From Clostridium sp. (GTDB lineage Bacteria; Bacillota; Clostridia; Clostridiales; Clostridiaceae), in assembly GCA_018372555.1 (NCBI GenBank), contig JAHAIU010000039.1, positions 1 to 18,820 on the forward strand: 18,820 nucleotides of DNA. The letters run 5' to 3'. A program made the position numbers and the translations under genes. Under the pieces are notes generated by a model. The model did not search any database. It worked only from the letters and a program-made list of their open reading frames with translations, and was not told the origin of the DNA. Below are positions 1 to 6,846 of this stretch, one piece after another (position 1 is the first letter of the stretch; each line of letters starts with the position of its first letter).

Positions 1-13
1 AAAGGAAATCACT

Positions 14-187
14 ATGGACACTAAAGAGAATATCATAAATACAAAGAAAAATAAACACTTAAGTTTACAAGAAAGATGTTTTATCGAAATTAGATTAAAT
101 TATTATTTTGTGATCACGATAAAAGTATTACAAATATGTATATTTTCTTCAACCAACGTTTATTGTCAATGTGACAAGGCAAGATAA
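14..187 (+). pseudogene. Truncated IS30-type transposase, N-terminal remnant
   Basis: A 57-codon frame opens at an ATG with an AAAGGAAA ribosome-binding-like stretch at the very left edge. Residues 13-29 (NKHLSLQERCFIEIRLN) follow the N-terminal pattern of IS30-family transposases (KHLxLxxRxxIExxLN), the start of their helix-turn-helix. After about residue 30 the sequence no longer resembles the family and a stop follows, so the catalytic DDE domain is missing. I read this as an internally deleted insertion sequence. It lies just upstream of a resistance module that looks foreign by codon use. The family assignment is from a short motif and is moderate in confidence; the truncation is certain if the assignment is right. 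Confidence 0.5.
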
Positions 188-276
188 CATTGCTGTTAAT
201 CGTATATTATTATAACTATTTGATAAGATTATAGGGGGATTTTATTCTTACAATTATGCAATATATACTAAATATA

Positions 277-304
277 TTGAATTTTTATGTGTAGTATTTA
301 TAAT
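277..304 (+). promoter_or_regulatory. Candidate promoter of the Bce-type two-component operon
   Basis: TTGAAT (277-282) and TATAAT (299-304) are separated by 16 bases, a near-consensus vegetative promoter 22 bases before the ATG at 327. This would give a short leader of about 15 bases that still contains the AGGAG site at 315-319. The rest of 188-276 is AT-rich and shows no gene. Confidence 0.4.
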
Positions 305-326
305 TAGAAAAATGAGGAGTGATTTT

Positions 327-1004
327 ATGGAAGGTATAAAAATCTTAATATTAGAAGATGATATCAGTTTAGCTGAAGAATTAAAAGATTTTTTAACAAA
401 ATGGGGATATTCAACTATACTTATTCAAAATTTTTCTAAAGTATTTAATGAATATATTGAATATAATCCTGATTTAGTATTAATGGATATCAATTTACCA
501 TTTTATGATGGCTTTTATTGGTGTTCTAAGATAAGAGAATGTTCTCAAGTACCTATAATTTACATCAGTAGTAGAAATGATGATAATGACAAAGTCATGG
601 CAATTGCTCAAGGCGGAGATGATTATGTTGAAAAACCATTTAATTTAACGGTTTTAAAAGCTAAGATTGAAGCTATACTGAGAAGAACATATCAATACAA
701 AGTGAATCAAAAACAATATATTAAAGAAAATATTTATTATGATTCTACAATAAGTTGTTTATTCTATAAAGAAAAAAAGATCGAGTTGACCAAATCTGAA
801 AATATTATTTTAAAAGTTTTAGTAGAACAGAAATCTAAGATTGTATCTAGAAATGTTTTAATGGATGAATTATGGAGTACGGATGAGTTTATTTCTGATA
901 ATACATTGACTGTTCTCGTATCTCGATTAAGAACAAAGCTTAAAGAAATAACAGGTTCAGATATTATCAGTACAAAAAAAGGACAAGGATATTATATAGA
1001 ATGA
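327..1004 (+). CDS. OmpR/PhoB-type response regulator, BceR-like
   Basis: This is the DNA-binding partner of the histidine kinase that follows. The receiver domain (about residues 1-120) has the acidic pair at 11-12, the phospho-acceptor Asp54 in LVLMDINLP and the conserved Lys in VEKPF. The C-terminal winged helix (about 130-225) ends in the usual LVSRLRTKL and GQGYYIE segments. I chose the ATG at 327 because AGGAG at 315-319 sits 7 bases upstream; an in-frame ATG at 312 lies on the other side of that site. The stop overlaps the kinase start by four bases (ATGA), so the two are translationally coupled. By family and neighbours it should activate the downstream ABC transporter promoter when a cell-wall-targeting peptide is sensed. 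The actual inducer cannot be read from the sequence. Confidence 0.88.
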   Translation: MEGIKILILEDDISLAEELKDFLTKWGYSTILIQNFSKVFNEYIEYNPDLVLMDINLPFYDGFYWCSKIRECSQVPIIYISSRNDDNDKVMAIAQGGDDYVEKPFNLTVLKAKIEAILRRTYQYKVNQKQYIKENIYYDSTISCLFYKEKKIELTKSENIILKVLVEQKSKIVSRNVLMDELWSTDEFISDNTLTVLVSRLRTKLKEITGSDIISTKKGQGYYIE

Positions 1005-1987
1005 AATATTTTATCAAAAATTACAAATATCTTTTATGTTTAATTTTAATCTTTATAGCATTTAATCTTTATTTCATTTTTTTGATTCCAAATACAGATG
1101 TAGAACTTCTTATTTATGTAGATATTTTATTATTGGTATGTATTGGGATATTCCTATTTATTGATATAAATGACTTTTATAAAATAGAACATATAAAACA
1201 AGATTGTTTAGATAGTGATGATGTGATTTATGAGAATTTAGTAAATTTAGAGAATATAGATATTGCTGAACATGATGTAAAAGTACTTCAACAAGAAGTT
1301 CAAGATCAAATAGAAATGAATCAAGATTTGCAAGACTTTATTACCAAGTGGTGTCATGAAGTCAAAATTCCTTTGTCAGCAGCAATGTTGATGGATGAAA
1401 AGATTGAAGATCCTGAACTTAAAATACAACTAAAAGAGCAATTAGAAAAAATCAAACAATATTTAAATTCTGCCTTAGTAAGTTGTAAGGTACAGGGATC
1501 ATTTTATGATATACAAGTTAGTAAAATTAAATTGAAAGACTGTGTGAATACATCAATTAAGAACAATCGCTATTTTCTTATCAATAATCAAGTAGAGCTT
1601 CAAATAGATATTCATGATGAATATATATATTCTGATACAGAATGGCTTGTTTATATTATAGATCAATTAATTGCTAATGCAATGAAGTATGCTTCAGAAA
1701 ATCCTAAGATTCATATTTGGAGTGAGCAATCAGAGGATATGGTTAGATTATATATCAAAGATTTTGGGGAAGGAATTAAAGATTATGATTTACCTAGGAT
1801 ATTTGATAGAGGATATGTTGGAAGTAATAATCATAATGGCAAATATAAATCAACAGGTATGGGACTTTATATGGTTATGCTAATGATCAAAAAATTAGGA
1901 CATCAAATATCTGTAGAGAGCACATATCAAGAAAAGACATGTTTTTGCATTACTTTTAAAAATATCGAAAAACACTTCAATCTCTAA
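1001..1987 (+). CDS. Intramembrane-sensing histidine kinase, BceS-like
   Basis: A 328-residue sensor kinase. Two membrane segments (about residues 9-29 and 35-55) are joined by only a few outside residues, the hallmark of BceS-type kinases that have no extracellular sensor domain and take their signal from the partner ABC transporter. The phospho-acceptor is His119 in KWCHEVKIPLS, followed by an HATPase domain with N box (Asn226 in QLIANAMKY), G1 box DFGEGI (254-259) and G2 box STGMGLY (about 284-290). Start overlaps the regulator stop by four bases. A hairpin overlaps its stop codon, so the transporter genes behind it probably depend on their own promoter. Confidence in the class is high; the peptide sensed is unknown. 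Confidence 0.87.
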   Translation: MKYFIKNYKYLLCLILIFIAFNLYFIFLIPNTDVELLIYVDILLLVCIGIFLFIDINDFYKIEHIKQDCLDSDDVIYENLVNLENIDIAEHDVKVLQQEVQDQIEMNQDLQDFITKWCHEVKIPLSAAMLMDEKIEDPELKIQLKEQLEKIKQYLNSALVSCKVQGSFYDIQVSKIKLKDCVNTSIKNNRYFLINNQVELQIDIHDEYIYSDTEWLVYIIDQLIANAMKYASENPKIHIWSEQSEDMVRLYIKDFGEGIKDYDLPRIFDRGYVGSNNHNGKYKSTGMGLYMVMLMIKKLGHQISVESTYQEKTCFCITFKNIEKHFNL

Positions 1988-2020
1988 TGTTGCATAAATG
2001 TCACGTTAGAGATTGTTTTT
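1978..2020 (+). terminator. Intrinsic terminator after the kinase gene, with an overlapping alternative stem
   Basis: CAATCTCTAA (1978-1987) pairs perfectly with TTAGAGATTG (2006-2015), followed by TTTTT (2016-2020). The left arm includes the kinase stop codon. A second, mutually exclusive stem is possible: ATGTTGCA (1987-1994) with TGCAACAT (2020-2027), which would remain clear of the T run only after it is transcribed. Confidence 0.7.
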
Positions 2021-2031
2021 GCAACATCAAT

Positions 2032-2063
2032 GTAAGGATTTACTATAGTGAAATTTTTATAAT
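2032..2063 (+). promoter_or_regulatory. Candidate regulated promoter of the ABC transporter genes
   Basis: TATAAT at 2058-2063 lacks a good -35 element at the right distance. Just upstream is a small dyad, GTAA-ggat-TTAC (2032-2043). A weak -35 combined with an upstream regulator dyad is what BceR-type target promoters look like, so this is where the response regulator probably binds. The dyad is short and the call is tentative. Confidence 0.3.
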
Positions 2064-2087
2064 GATAAGTGTAAGGAGGAATGCAAA

Positions 2088-2849
2088 ATGAGTGAAAATA
2101 AAGTTCTTGAAATCAAAAATCTTGTTAAAACTTATGGTACAAAAGGCTTTCAAACAAAAGTTTTAAAAGGTTTAAATTTAACAGTCAATAAACATGATTT
2201 TATTGCGATTATGGGTCCAAGTGGATCTGGAAAAACAACACTTTTAAATATCTTATCTACTATTGATAAACCAACACAAGGGTCAATCATTTTAGATGGT
2301 AAGGATATTACAAGATTTAAAAATAAGGAATTATCTAATATTCGTAAAGATAAGATTGGGTTTATATTCCAAGACTATAATTTATTAGACACAATGACAT
2401 TACAAGATAATATTGCTCTACCTTTATCCTTGAATGGTGTGTCTAGTAGAAAATGTATTGATAAAACAGATCAATTAGCAAATATGTTTGGTCTAAAGGA
2501 ACATTTGAATAAATATCCATATCAGTTATCAGGTGGCCAAAAACAAAGAGGAGCAACTTGTAGAGCATTGATTACTAATCCAGAAATCATATTTGCTGAT
2601 GAGCCTACTGGCGCATTAGACTCTAAATCTAGTCACGATTTATTAGAATGTTTAAAATTGGTCAATGATAATGGACAAGCAACCATTTTAATGGTAACAC
2701 ATGATGCTTTTAGTGCTTCTTATGCAAAAGAGGTTTATATTTTAAGTGATGGTGCTATCAAATGTAAGCTAACTAAAGGCCAAAGTCGAAAAGAGTTCTA
2801 TGATCGCATTATTGATATGCAAGCATCAATGGGGAGTGATTTTTCATGA
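2088..2849 (+). CDS. ABC transporter ATP-binding protein, BceA-like
   Basis: The 253-residue nucleotide-binding subunit of a peptide-resistance transporter. Walker A GPSGSGKT at 43-50, Q-loop Gln95 in FIFQDYNLL, signature LSGGQ at 148-152 region, Walker B IIFADEPTGALD from 167, and the switch His in MVTHD. The FQDYNLL and EPTGALD motifs are typical of the MacB/LolD/BceA branch. The residues after the signature read KQRGATCRA, where the family usually has QQRVAIARA. AAGGAGG at 2073-2079 lies 8 bases before the start. The stop overlaps the permease ATG by four bases. Isoleucine is encoded mainly by ATT and ATC, with only about two ATA among about 23 by my count, unlike genes further right. Function in bacitracin-like peptide detoxification is inferred from the family. 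Confidence 0.9.
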   Translation: MSENKVLEIKNLVKTYGTKGFQTKVLKGLNLTVNKHDFIAIMGPSGSGKTTLLNILSTIDKPTQGSIILDGKDITRFKNKELSNIRKDKIGFIFQDYNLLDTMTLQDNIALPLSLNGVSSRKCIDKTDQLANMFGLKEHLNKYPYQLSGGQKQRGATCRALITNPEIIFADEPTGALDSKSSHDLLECLKLVNDNGQATILMVTHDAFSASYAKEVYILSDGAIKCKLTKGQSRKEFYDRIIDMQASMGSDFS

Positions 2850-4735
2850 GTATGATAAAACTAGCTTTCCAAAATTTTAAGTCTAGCTTTAAAAGTTATT
2901 TATCTTTAATTATTTCACTTTCATTTACAACAGTTATTTTATGTAACTTTATTAATCTTGTTTCTTCAGGTATTTTGGAACAGCTTGGAGAGAGTAATGC
3001 AAGAAATATTGAAATAGTTATTCAAGTTTTATCCTTTGTTATAGCGTGTTTCATGCTATTCTTTGTTTGGTATGCAACAAATGTATTTTTAACAAAACGA
3101 AAAAAAGAAATAGGTATTTATGTGTTCATGGGGTTATCTAATCAAAAAATCGGTAGACTATATGCAATAGAAACAACAATGATTGGCTTAGTATCACTCG
3201 TCTTAGGAGTGGGATTTGGATTTTTAACATCTCAATTGTTTACAATGATATTGATGAAACTATCTGATATAGCAGTTGAAATATACTTTGATTTTTCTTT
3301 GAGTTCTTTAAGCATTACATGTGCAATATTTATTGTAATTTATCTTATTTTTATCATTAAAGGATATATTAACATTGTAAGAAGTAGTGTATTGGATATG
3401 GTTTCTGCAAATCGTCAAAATGAATATGTGGCACAAAACAAAGTCTTTTTATTGATAAAAGCAGTTTTAGGAGTGGTACTTTTAGGAGCTGGGTTTTATT
3501 TAGCTACAAAAGAAGCAGGAATGGAAGTTATGGGGAACATCTTAATTGCGACTATTATGGTAGTGTCAGGGATTTATTTACTGTTTGGTGGCCTTATTCC
3601 TGTAATATTTCAAGCACTTGCTAAAAATAAAAAATTTCTTTATAAAAACGAAAGAAATCTATGGATTAATAACATGATTTTTCGTATTAAAAAGAACTAT
3701 AGAACTTATGCCATAGTTTGTGTTTTGATGTTATGCTCAGTAACAGCCCTTGCTTTTGGTTTTGCAATGAAAGATAGATATGACAGTATTACACATTTTG
3801 AAAACACTTATACTTATCAAATAATGAGTGATCAAAATGGTTATCAAGATGAATTTACTCAGTTGATTGATAAGAATAATGATATAGAGTATTCTTCAGA
3901 AATTGAAATTTCAGTTATTCCAAATGAGAAAACAGATAATAAATATGAAGGAACACCTTATGCAGTTTTATCTTATTCACAAGTGAAGAAGATTGCTAAA
4001 GAAACAGGATTGGAATTTAGCTTTAAGGAACCTACTGATGATGAATTTATTGAATTGCAGCATCTTTATTTGATGTCGCTTATGAATGATAATCTTGTTG
4101 ATACTAATGAAATTAACGAGAAAGTTTACACTTCAATTGATAAATCTAATACTCCTTATTTAGGTTATATGCAAGAGAATATGGAATATATGATTGTTAA
4201 CGATCAAGTGTATAAAGAAGTAAGACTGCTAGGTGAAAGAATGTATATTTATAATTATAAAATTAATAATCCACAAAATTTTGAAGCTTCTGTTGAAGAT
4301 ATACAGTCTAGTTCGCATTGTTTAGGACTTGTTAAAATTAATCCGAATAGGGATGAAAACGCATGGATAAAAATTTTGTTTAGTGTATCATTCTTTGTCT
4401 TTATGGTATTTGTATTTGCAAGTGGATGTATATTATTTATGAAAATATATAATGATGCTTTTGAAGAAAGAGAACGTTATCGTGTACTTTCAAAATTAGG
4501 TATAAGCCAAAAAACATTAAATAAAGCCATTGCCAATGAGCTGAGATTTTCCTATATAGTCCCATTATTAGTGATGACAATTTCATCATATTTTTCGGTT
4601 AAGACGATTGCTAATATGATGAAATCCACTTCTTTACTTTCTGTAAATGTGATTAGTGTTTTGATTATTTATGCTTTCTTTTTGATTTGTTATTTCTTAT
4701 CGATTATAATCTATAGGAAGAATGTAGATGTATAG
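2846..4735 (+). CDS. FtsX-type ABC permease, BceB-like
   Basis: A 629-residue membrane protein with the BceB layout: a first membrane segment near residues 18-38, a cluster of hydrophobic segments up to about residue 305, a hydrophilic outside domain of roughly 200 residues (about 310-510, rich in Asn, Asp, Glu and Tyr), then three further segments. FtsX-like regions are visible around the TKRKKEIGIYVFMGLSN stretch (about 87-103), the classic FtsX coupling segment, and its C-terminal counterpart EERERYRVLSKLGIS. The large outside domain is the peptide-sensing and binding part in this family and also conveys the signal to the kinase. It is translationally coupled to the ATPase gene. A terminator follows within 10 bases of the stop, closing the module. 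Confidence 0.87.
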   Translation: MSMIKLAFQNFKSSFKSYLSLIISLSFTTVILCNFINLVSSGILEQLGESNARNIEIVIQVLSFVIACFMLFFVWYATNVFLTKRKKEIGIYVFMGLSNQKIGRLYAIETTMIGLVSLVLGVGFGFLTSQLFTMILMKLSDIAVEIYFDFSLSSLSITCAIFIVIYLIFIIKGYINIVRSSVLDMVSANRQNEYVAQNKVFLLIKAVLGVVLLGAGFYLATKEAGMEVMGNILIATIMVVSGIYLLFGGLIPVIFQALAKNKKFLYKNERNLWINNMIFRIKKNYRTYAIVCVLMLCSVTALAFGFAMKDRYDSITHFENTYTYQIMSDQNGYQDEFTQLIDKNNDIEYSSEIEISVIPNEKTDNKYEGTPYAVLSYSQVKKIAKETGLEFSFKEPTDDEFIELQHLYLMSLMNDNLVDTNEINEKVYTSIDKSNTPYLGYMQENMEYMIVNDQVYKEVRLLGERMYIYNYKINNPQNFEASVEDIQSSSHCLGLVKINPNRDENAWIKILFSVSFFVFMVFVFASGCILFMKIYNDAFEERERYRVLSKLGISQKTLNKAIANELRFSYIVPLLVMTISSYFSVKTIANMMKSTSLLSVNVISVLIIYAFFLICYFLSIIIYRKNVDV

Positions 4736-4744
4736 AATAATTTA

Positions 4745-4777
4745 AGTAGCCAGTTTGTAATGATTGGTTACTTTTTT
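4745..4777 (+). terminator. Intrinsic terminator after the permease gene
   Basis: AGTAGCCA (4745-4752) pairs with TGGTTACT (4765-4772), one G-T wobble included, and runs into TTTTTT. It closes the Bce-type module. Confidence 0.7.
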
Positions 4778-4794
4778 GTTTTTCAATAAAATAA

Positions 4795-5019
4795 TTGAAG
4801 AACTTTTTTATTTTGATTAAAGGAGAGATTAGTTATGGAAATCTTTTTTTAAGCCAACAAGAGAAGAAACTATTAAAAATTATTAAAGAATATAAAGAAA
4901 CAAAAAAGGCTTTAGAATTTGGATTAGATTGGCTAAATGAAAAGGACTATGCTAAGGGAAATTTAGATTTAGTAAATGTTATAATTGCTGATTTAGAAAA
5001 GTTGTCTAAAGAAGTTTAA
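4795..5019 (+). CDS. Small helical protein of unknown function; start region possibly frameshifted
   Basis: I do not recognise the family. The reading frame from about residue 20 on (SQQEKKLLKIIKEYKETKKALEF and onward) looks like a real short, charged, helical protein, and the gene has its own terminator. The only in-frame start is a TTG at 4795 with no visible ribosome binding site. In contrast, AAAGGAGAG (4819-4827) is well placed for the ATG at 4835, but that ATG reads M-E-I-F-F-stop. One extra T in the seven-T run at 4841-4847 would join this ATG to the long frame, giving a protein of about 62 residues. So the gene may be frameshifted, phase-variable, expressed by polymerase slippage, or misread in the assembly. 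The end coordinate is firm; the start is not. Confidence 0.5.
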   Translation: MKNFFILIKGEISYGNLFLSQQEKKLLKIIKEYKETKKALEFGLDWLNEKDYAKGNLDLVNVIIADLEKLSKEV

Positions 5020-5038
5020 TAATAAGTATAATATAAGG

Positions 5039-5079
5039 TGCACACTTTTAAAAATATGGAATGAGTGTGCAGTTTTTTT
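5039..5079 (+). terminator. Intrinsic terminator after the small ORF
   Basis: TGCACACT (5039-5046) pairs perfectly with AGTGTGCA (5064-5071), followed by G and seven T (5073-5079). Its presence supports the small ORF before it being, or having been, a transcribed gene. Confidence 0.75.
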
Positions 5080-5145
5080 GAGGTTCAATTTTTTCTTATT
5101 TTAAAATTCAAGAGTTAATATGTAAAGATTTATAAAACTTTTAGA

Positions 5146-5174
5146 TATAATTAGAAAAATAATATTTCTAATTA
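5146..5174 (+). promoter_or_regulatory. Inverted repeat overlapping a TATAAT box, upstream of the HELSH protein gene
   Basis: TAATTAGAAA (5148-5157) and TTTCTAATTA (5165-5174) are perfect 10-base arms around a 7-base centre. A TATAAT box (5146-5151) overlaps the left arm. No T run follows, so this looks more like an operator or leader hairpin than a terminator. It lies about 65 bases before the ATG at 5241. Confidence 0.35.
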
Positions 5175-5240
5175 AAAGAAAAGTGGTATTCTTAAAATAT
5201 TGACTTTATTAAATTAGTAAATATAGAGAGGAATTAATGC

Positions 5241-6026
5241 ATGGAGTTTTTAAAAGAATTATTAATTATAACTATATTTGAAATTGTATGCCTTGTAGGC
5301 TCTATTGTTGTAGTTGGGTTTATATTAGGATTTTTTAGAGAGAGGTCTATTAAAAATTTTTATAAAGCTTTTGGAAGAAAATCTATTTATATAACAGGGT
5401 TTATAGGTGTTCCTATACATGAGTTAAGCCATACAATAGTAGCTATTATTTTTAGGCATGAGATAACAGAAATAAAGCTTTTTAAGCCGAGTAGTGAAGA
5501 TAATACATTAGGTTATGTAAAACATAGATATAATCCTAAGAGTATATATCAACAAATAGGTAACTTTTTTATCGGAATAGCTCCTATTTTAGGAGGAACT
5601 ATTACTATTGGTATTCTAATGTATTTTCTAATACCAAGTATATATAATGTTTTTACGTCAACTATACTTAATAATATTAGTCAGGTTAAATTAATTGATG
5701 TGATATTATCATTTAAAGAATTAACAAAGCTAATATTTACATTAGATAATTTTAAGAATGTAGAATTTATAGTTTTTATATTATTAGCAATATGTATATC
5801 TTCTCATATATCATTAAGTAAGGAAGATATAAAAGGAGCTAGTAAAGGACTTTTTAGTATGTTTTTAATTCTTATGATATTAAATTTATTAGGAATAACA
5901 AAATATATATCATTAAATATGATAATAAGCTATAACATGTTAATTATAAACATTCTTTTTATAGCAATAATATTTTCATTTATAACATATATGATAAGTT
6001 TAATAATAAGAGCTATTTTTAAATAA
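5241..6026 (+). CDS. Integral membrane protein with HELSH zinc-protease-like motif (M50-like)
   Basis: A 261-residue, very hydrophobic protein. A membrane segment at about residues 8-31 is followed by a basic loop and then GVPIHELSHTIVAIIF, where His60, Glu61 and His64 match the HExxH zinc site of M50-type intramembrane metalloproteases. A second conserved-looking stretch, GNFFIGIAPILGG (about 107-119), sits in the next membrane segment, roughly where site-2 proteases place their third metal ligand. I do not see a clear NPDG-type ligand motif, so activity is not assured. At least three more hydrophobic segments follow. AGAGAGG at 5225-5231 supports the start. It lies upstream of an ECF sigma/anti-sigma pair, which raises but does not prove a role in anti-sigma cleavage. 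Confidence 0.65.
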   Translation: MEFLKELLIITIFEIVCLVGSIVVVGFILGFFRERSIKNFYKAFGRKSIYITGFIGVPIHELSHTIVAIIFRHEITEIKLFKPSSEDNTLGYVKHRYNPKSIYQQIGNFFIGIAPILGGTITIGILMYFLIPSIYNVFTSTILNNISQVKLIDVILSFKELTKLIFTLDNFKNVEFIVFILLAICISSHISLSKEDIKGASKGLFSMFLILMILNLLGITKYISLNMIISYNMLIINILFIAIIFSFITYMISLIIRAIFK

Positions 6027-6342
6027 TGTTATTTATTCTGCTATTGTGACGATATATAGTATTACATAATTAATAGAGAGAAAATCAGAATTAAAACTTT
6101 TGGTTTTTTCTTTTTTTATTGGAGGAAATTTTAATTAAATCATTTTTATGAAACATAAAATAGAGGCTTTGTAATTACTTGGTATATAATTTGTATATAA
6201 AGAATTCATATTATATTGAGAAATTATTTCTTTAAAATGAAGTGAAAAATTTTTGGAATTAAATATTTATAAGATTATTTTGTAAATAAGGTGTAACTTT
6301 TTAGAATTTTTTTCCACTATATAAATAGAAGGTGGTGATCAG
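6027..6342. other. 316-base intergenic region: weak hairpin and promoter signals
   Basis: No gene is visible. Near the left side, AGAAAATC (from about 6081) can pair imperfectly with the GGTTTTTTCT stretch at about 6103-6112 just before a T-rich run, a weak terminator for the preceding gene. TGGTATATAAT (6180-6190) resembles an extended -10 element. TGTAAC at 6292-6297 followed by TATATAA at 6318-6324 could be an ECF-type or vegetative promoter directly before the sigma gene. None of these is strong enough to call singly. Confidence 0.35.
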
Positions 6343-6846
6343 TTGGAGAGTATAAAGGAAATTTATGAGACCTATGAAAAGTATATTTTTAAATATCTAT
6401 ATGGATTAACCCTTGATTTTAATTTAGCCGAAGAGTTAACCCAAGAAACATTTTTTCAGGTAGTTAAATCATTTAGTAAATTTCGTGGTGATTGTCATGT
6501 ATCCACCTGGATATATAAAATTGCAAGGAATGTATATAGTCAATATTATAGAAAAAATAATATTAAGATAATTTCTATGAATGAAAATACATTCGACATA
6601 CCAGATAAAAATGGACCAGAAGAAGATTTTGAAAGGAAGGAAAACAATAAGCTAATCAAAGAGGCTTTAATGCAAGTTTCTGAAAAACAGCGTGAAGTTC
6701 TTTGGCTAAGGGATTGGCAGGAACTCTCCTATGAGGAAATAGCAATTATAACAGGGAGGTCAGTTTCGTGGGTAAAGGTAAATATACATCGTGGAAGATT
6801 AGCGTTTAAAAATAATTATAATAAAGGAGGAAGTTTAAATGAGTAA
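6343..6846 (+). CDS. ECF (extracytoplasmic function) RNA polymerase sigma factor
   Basis: A 167-residue sigma-70 family protein with only regions 2 and 4. Region 2 (about 22-70) shows AEELTQETFFQVVKSFSKFRG and the -10-recognition stretch STWIYKIARNVYSQYYR. Region 4 (about 110-160) shows QREVLWLRDWQELSYEEIA and the helix-turn-helix ITGRSVSWVKVNIHRGR. The start is a TTG at 6343, supported by GGTGGTGATC at 6331-6340; no ATG is available before the conserved region. Its end overlaps the anti-sigma gene by eight bases, the usual coupling for such pairs. Its targets are not visible here beyond possible autoregulation. Confidence 0.9.
   Translation: MESIKEIYETYEKYIFKYLYGLTLDFNLAEELTQETFFQVVKSFSKFRGDCHVSTWIYKIARNVYSQYYRKNNIKIISMNENTFDIPDKNGPEEDFERKENNKLIKEALMQVSEKQREVLWLRDWQELSYEEIAIITGRSVSWVKVNIHRGRLAFKNNYNKGGSLNE

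Noticed and set aside
312..326. ATG at 312 as start of the response regulator
   Set aside because: The only ribosome binding site (AGGAG, 315-319) lies downstream of it and points to the ATG at 327.
1988..2087. Riboswitch or attenuator leader before the transporter genes
   Set aside because: Only two short competing stems are visible, with no known aptamer pattern or leader peptide.
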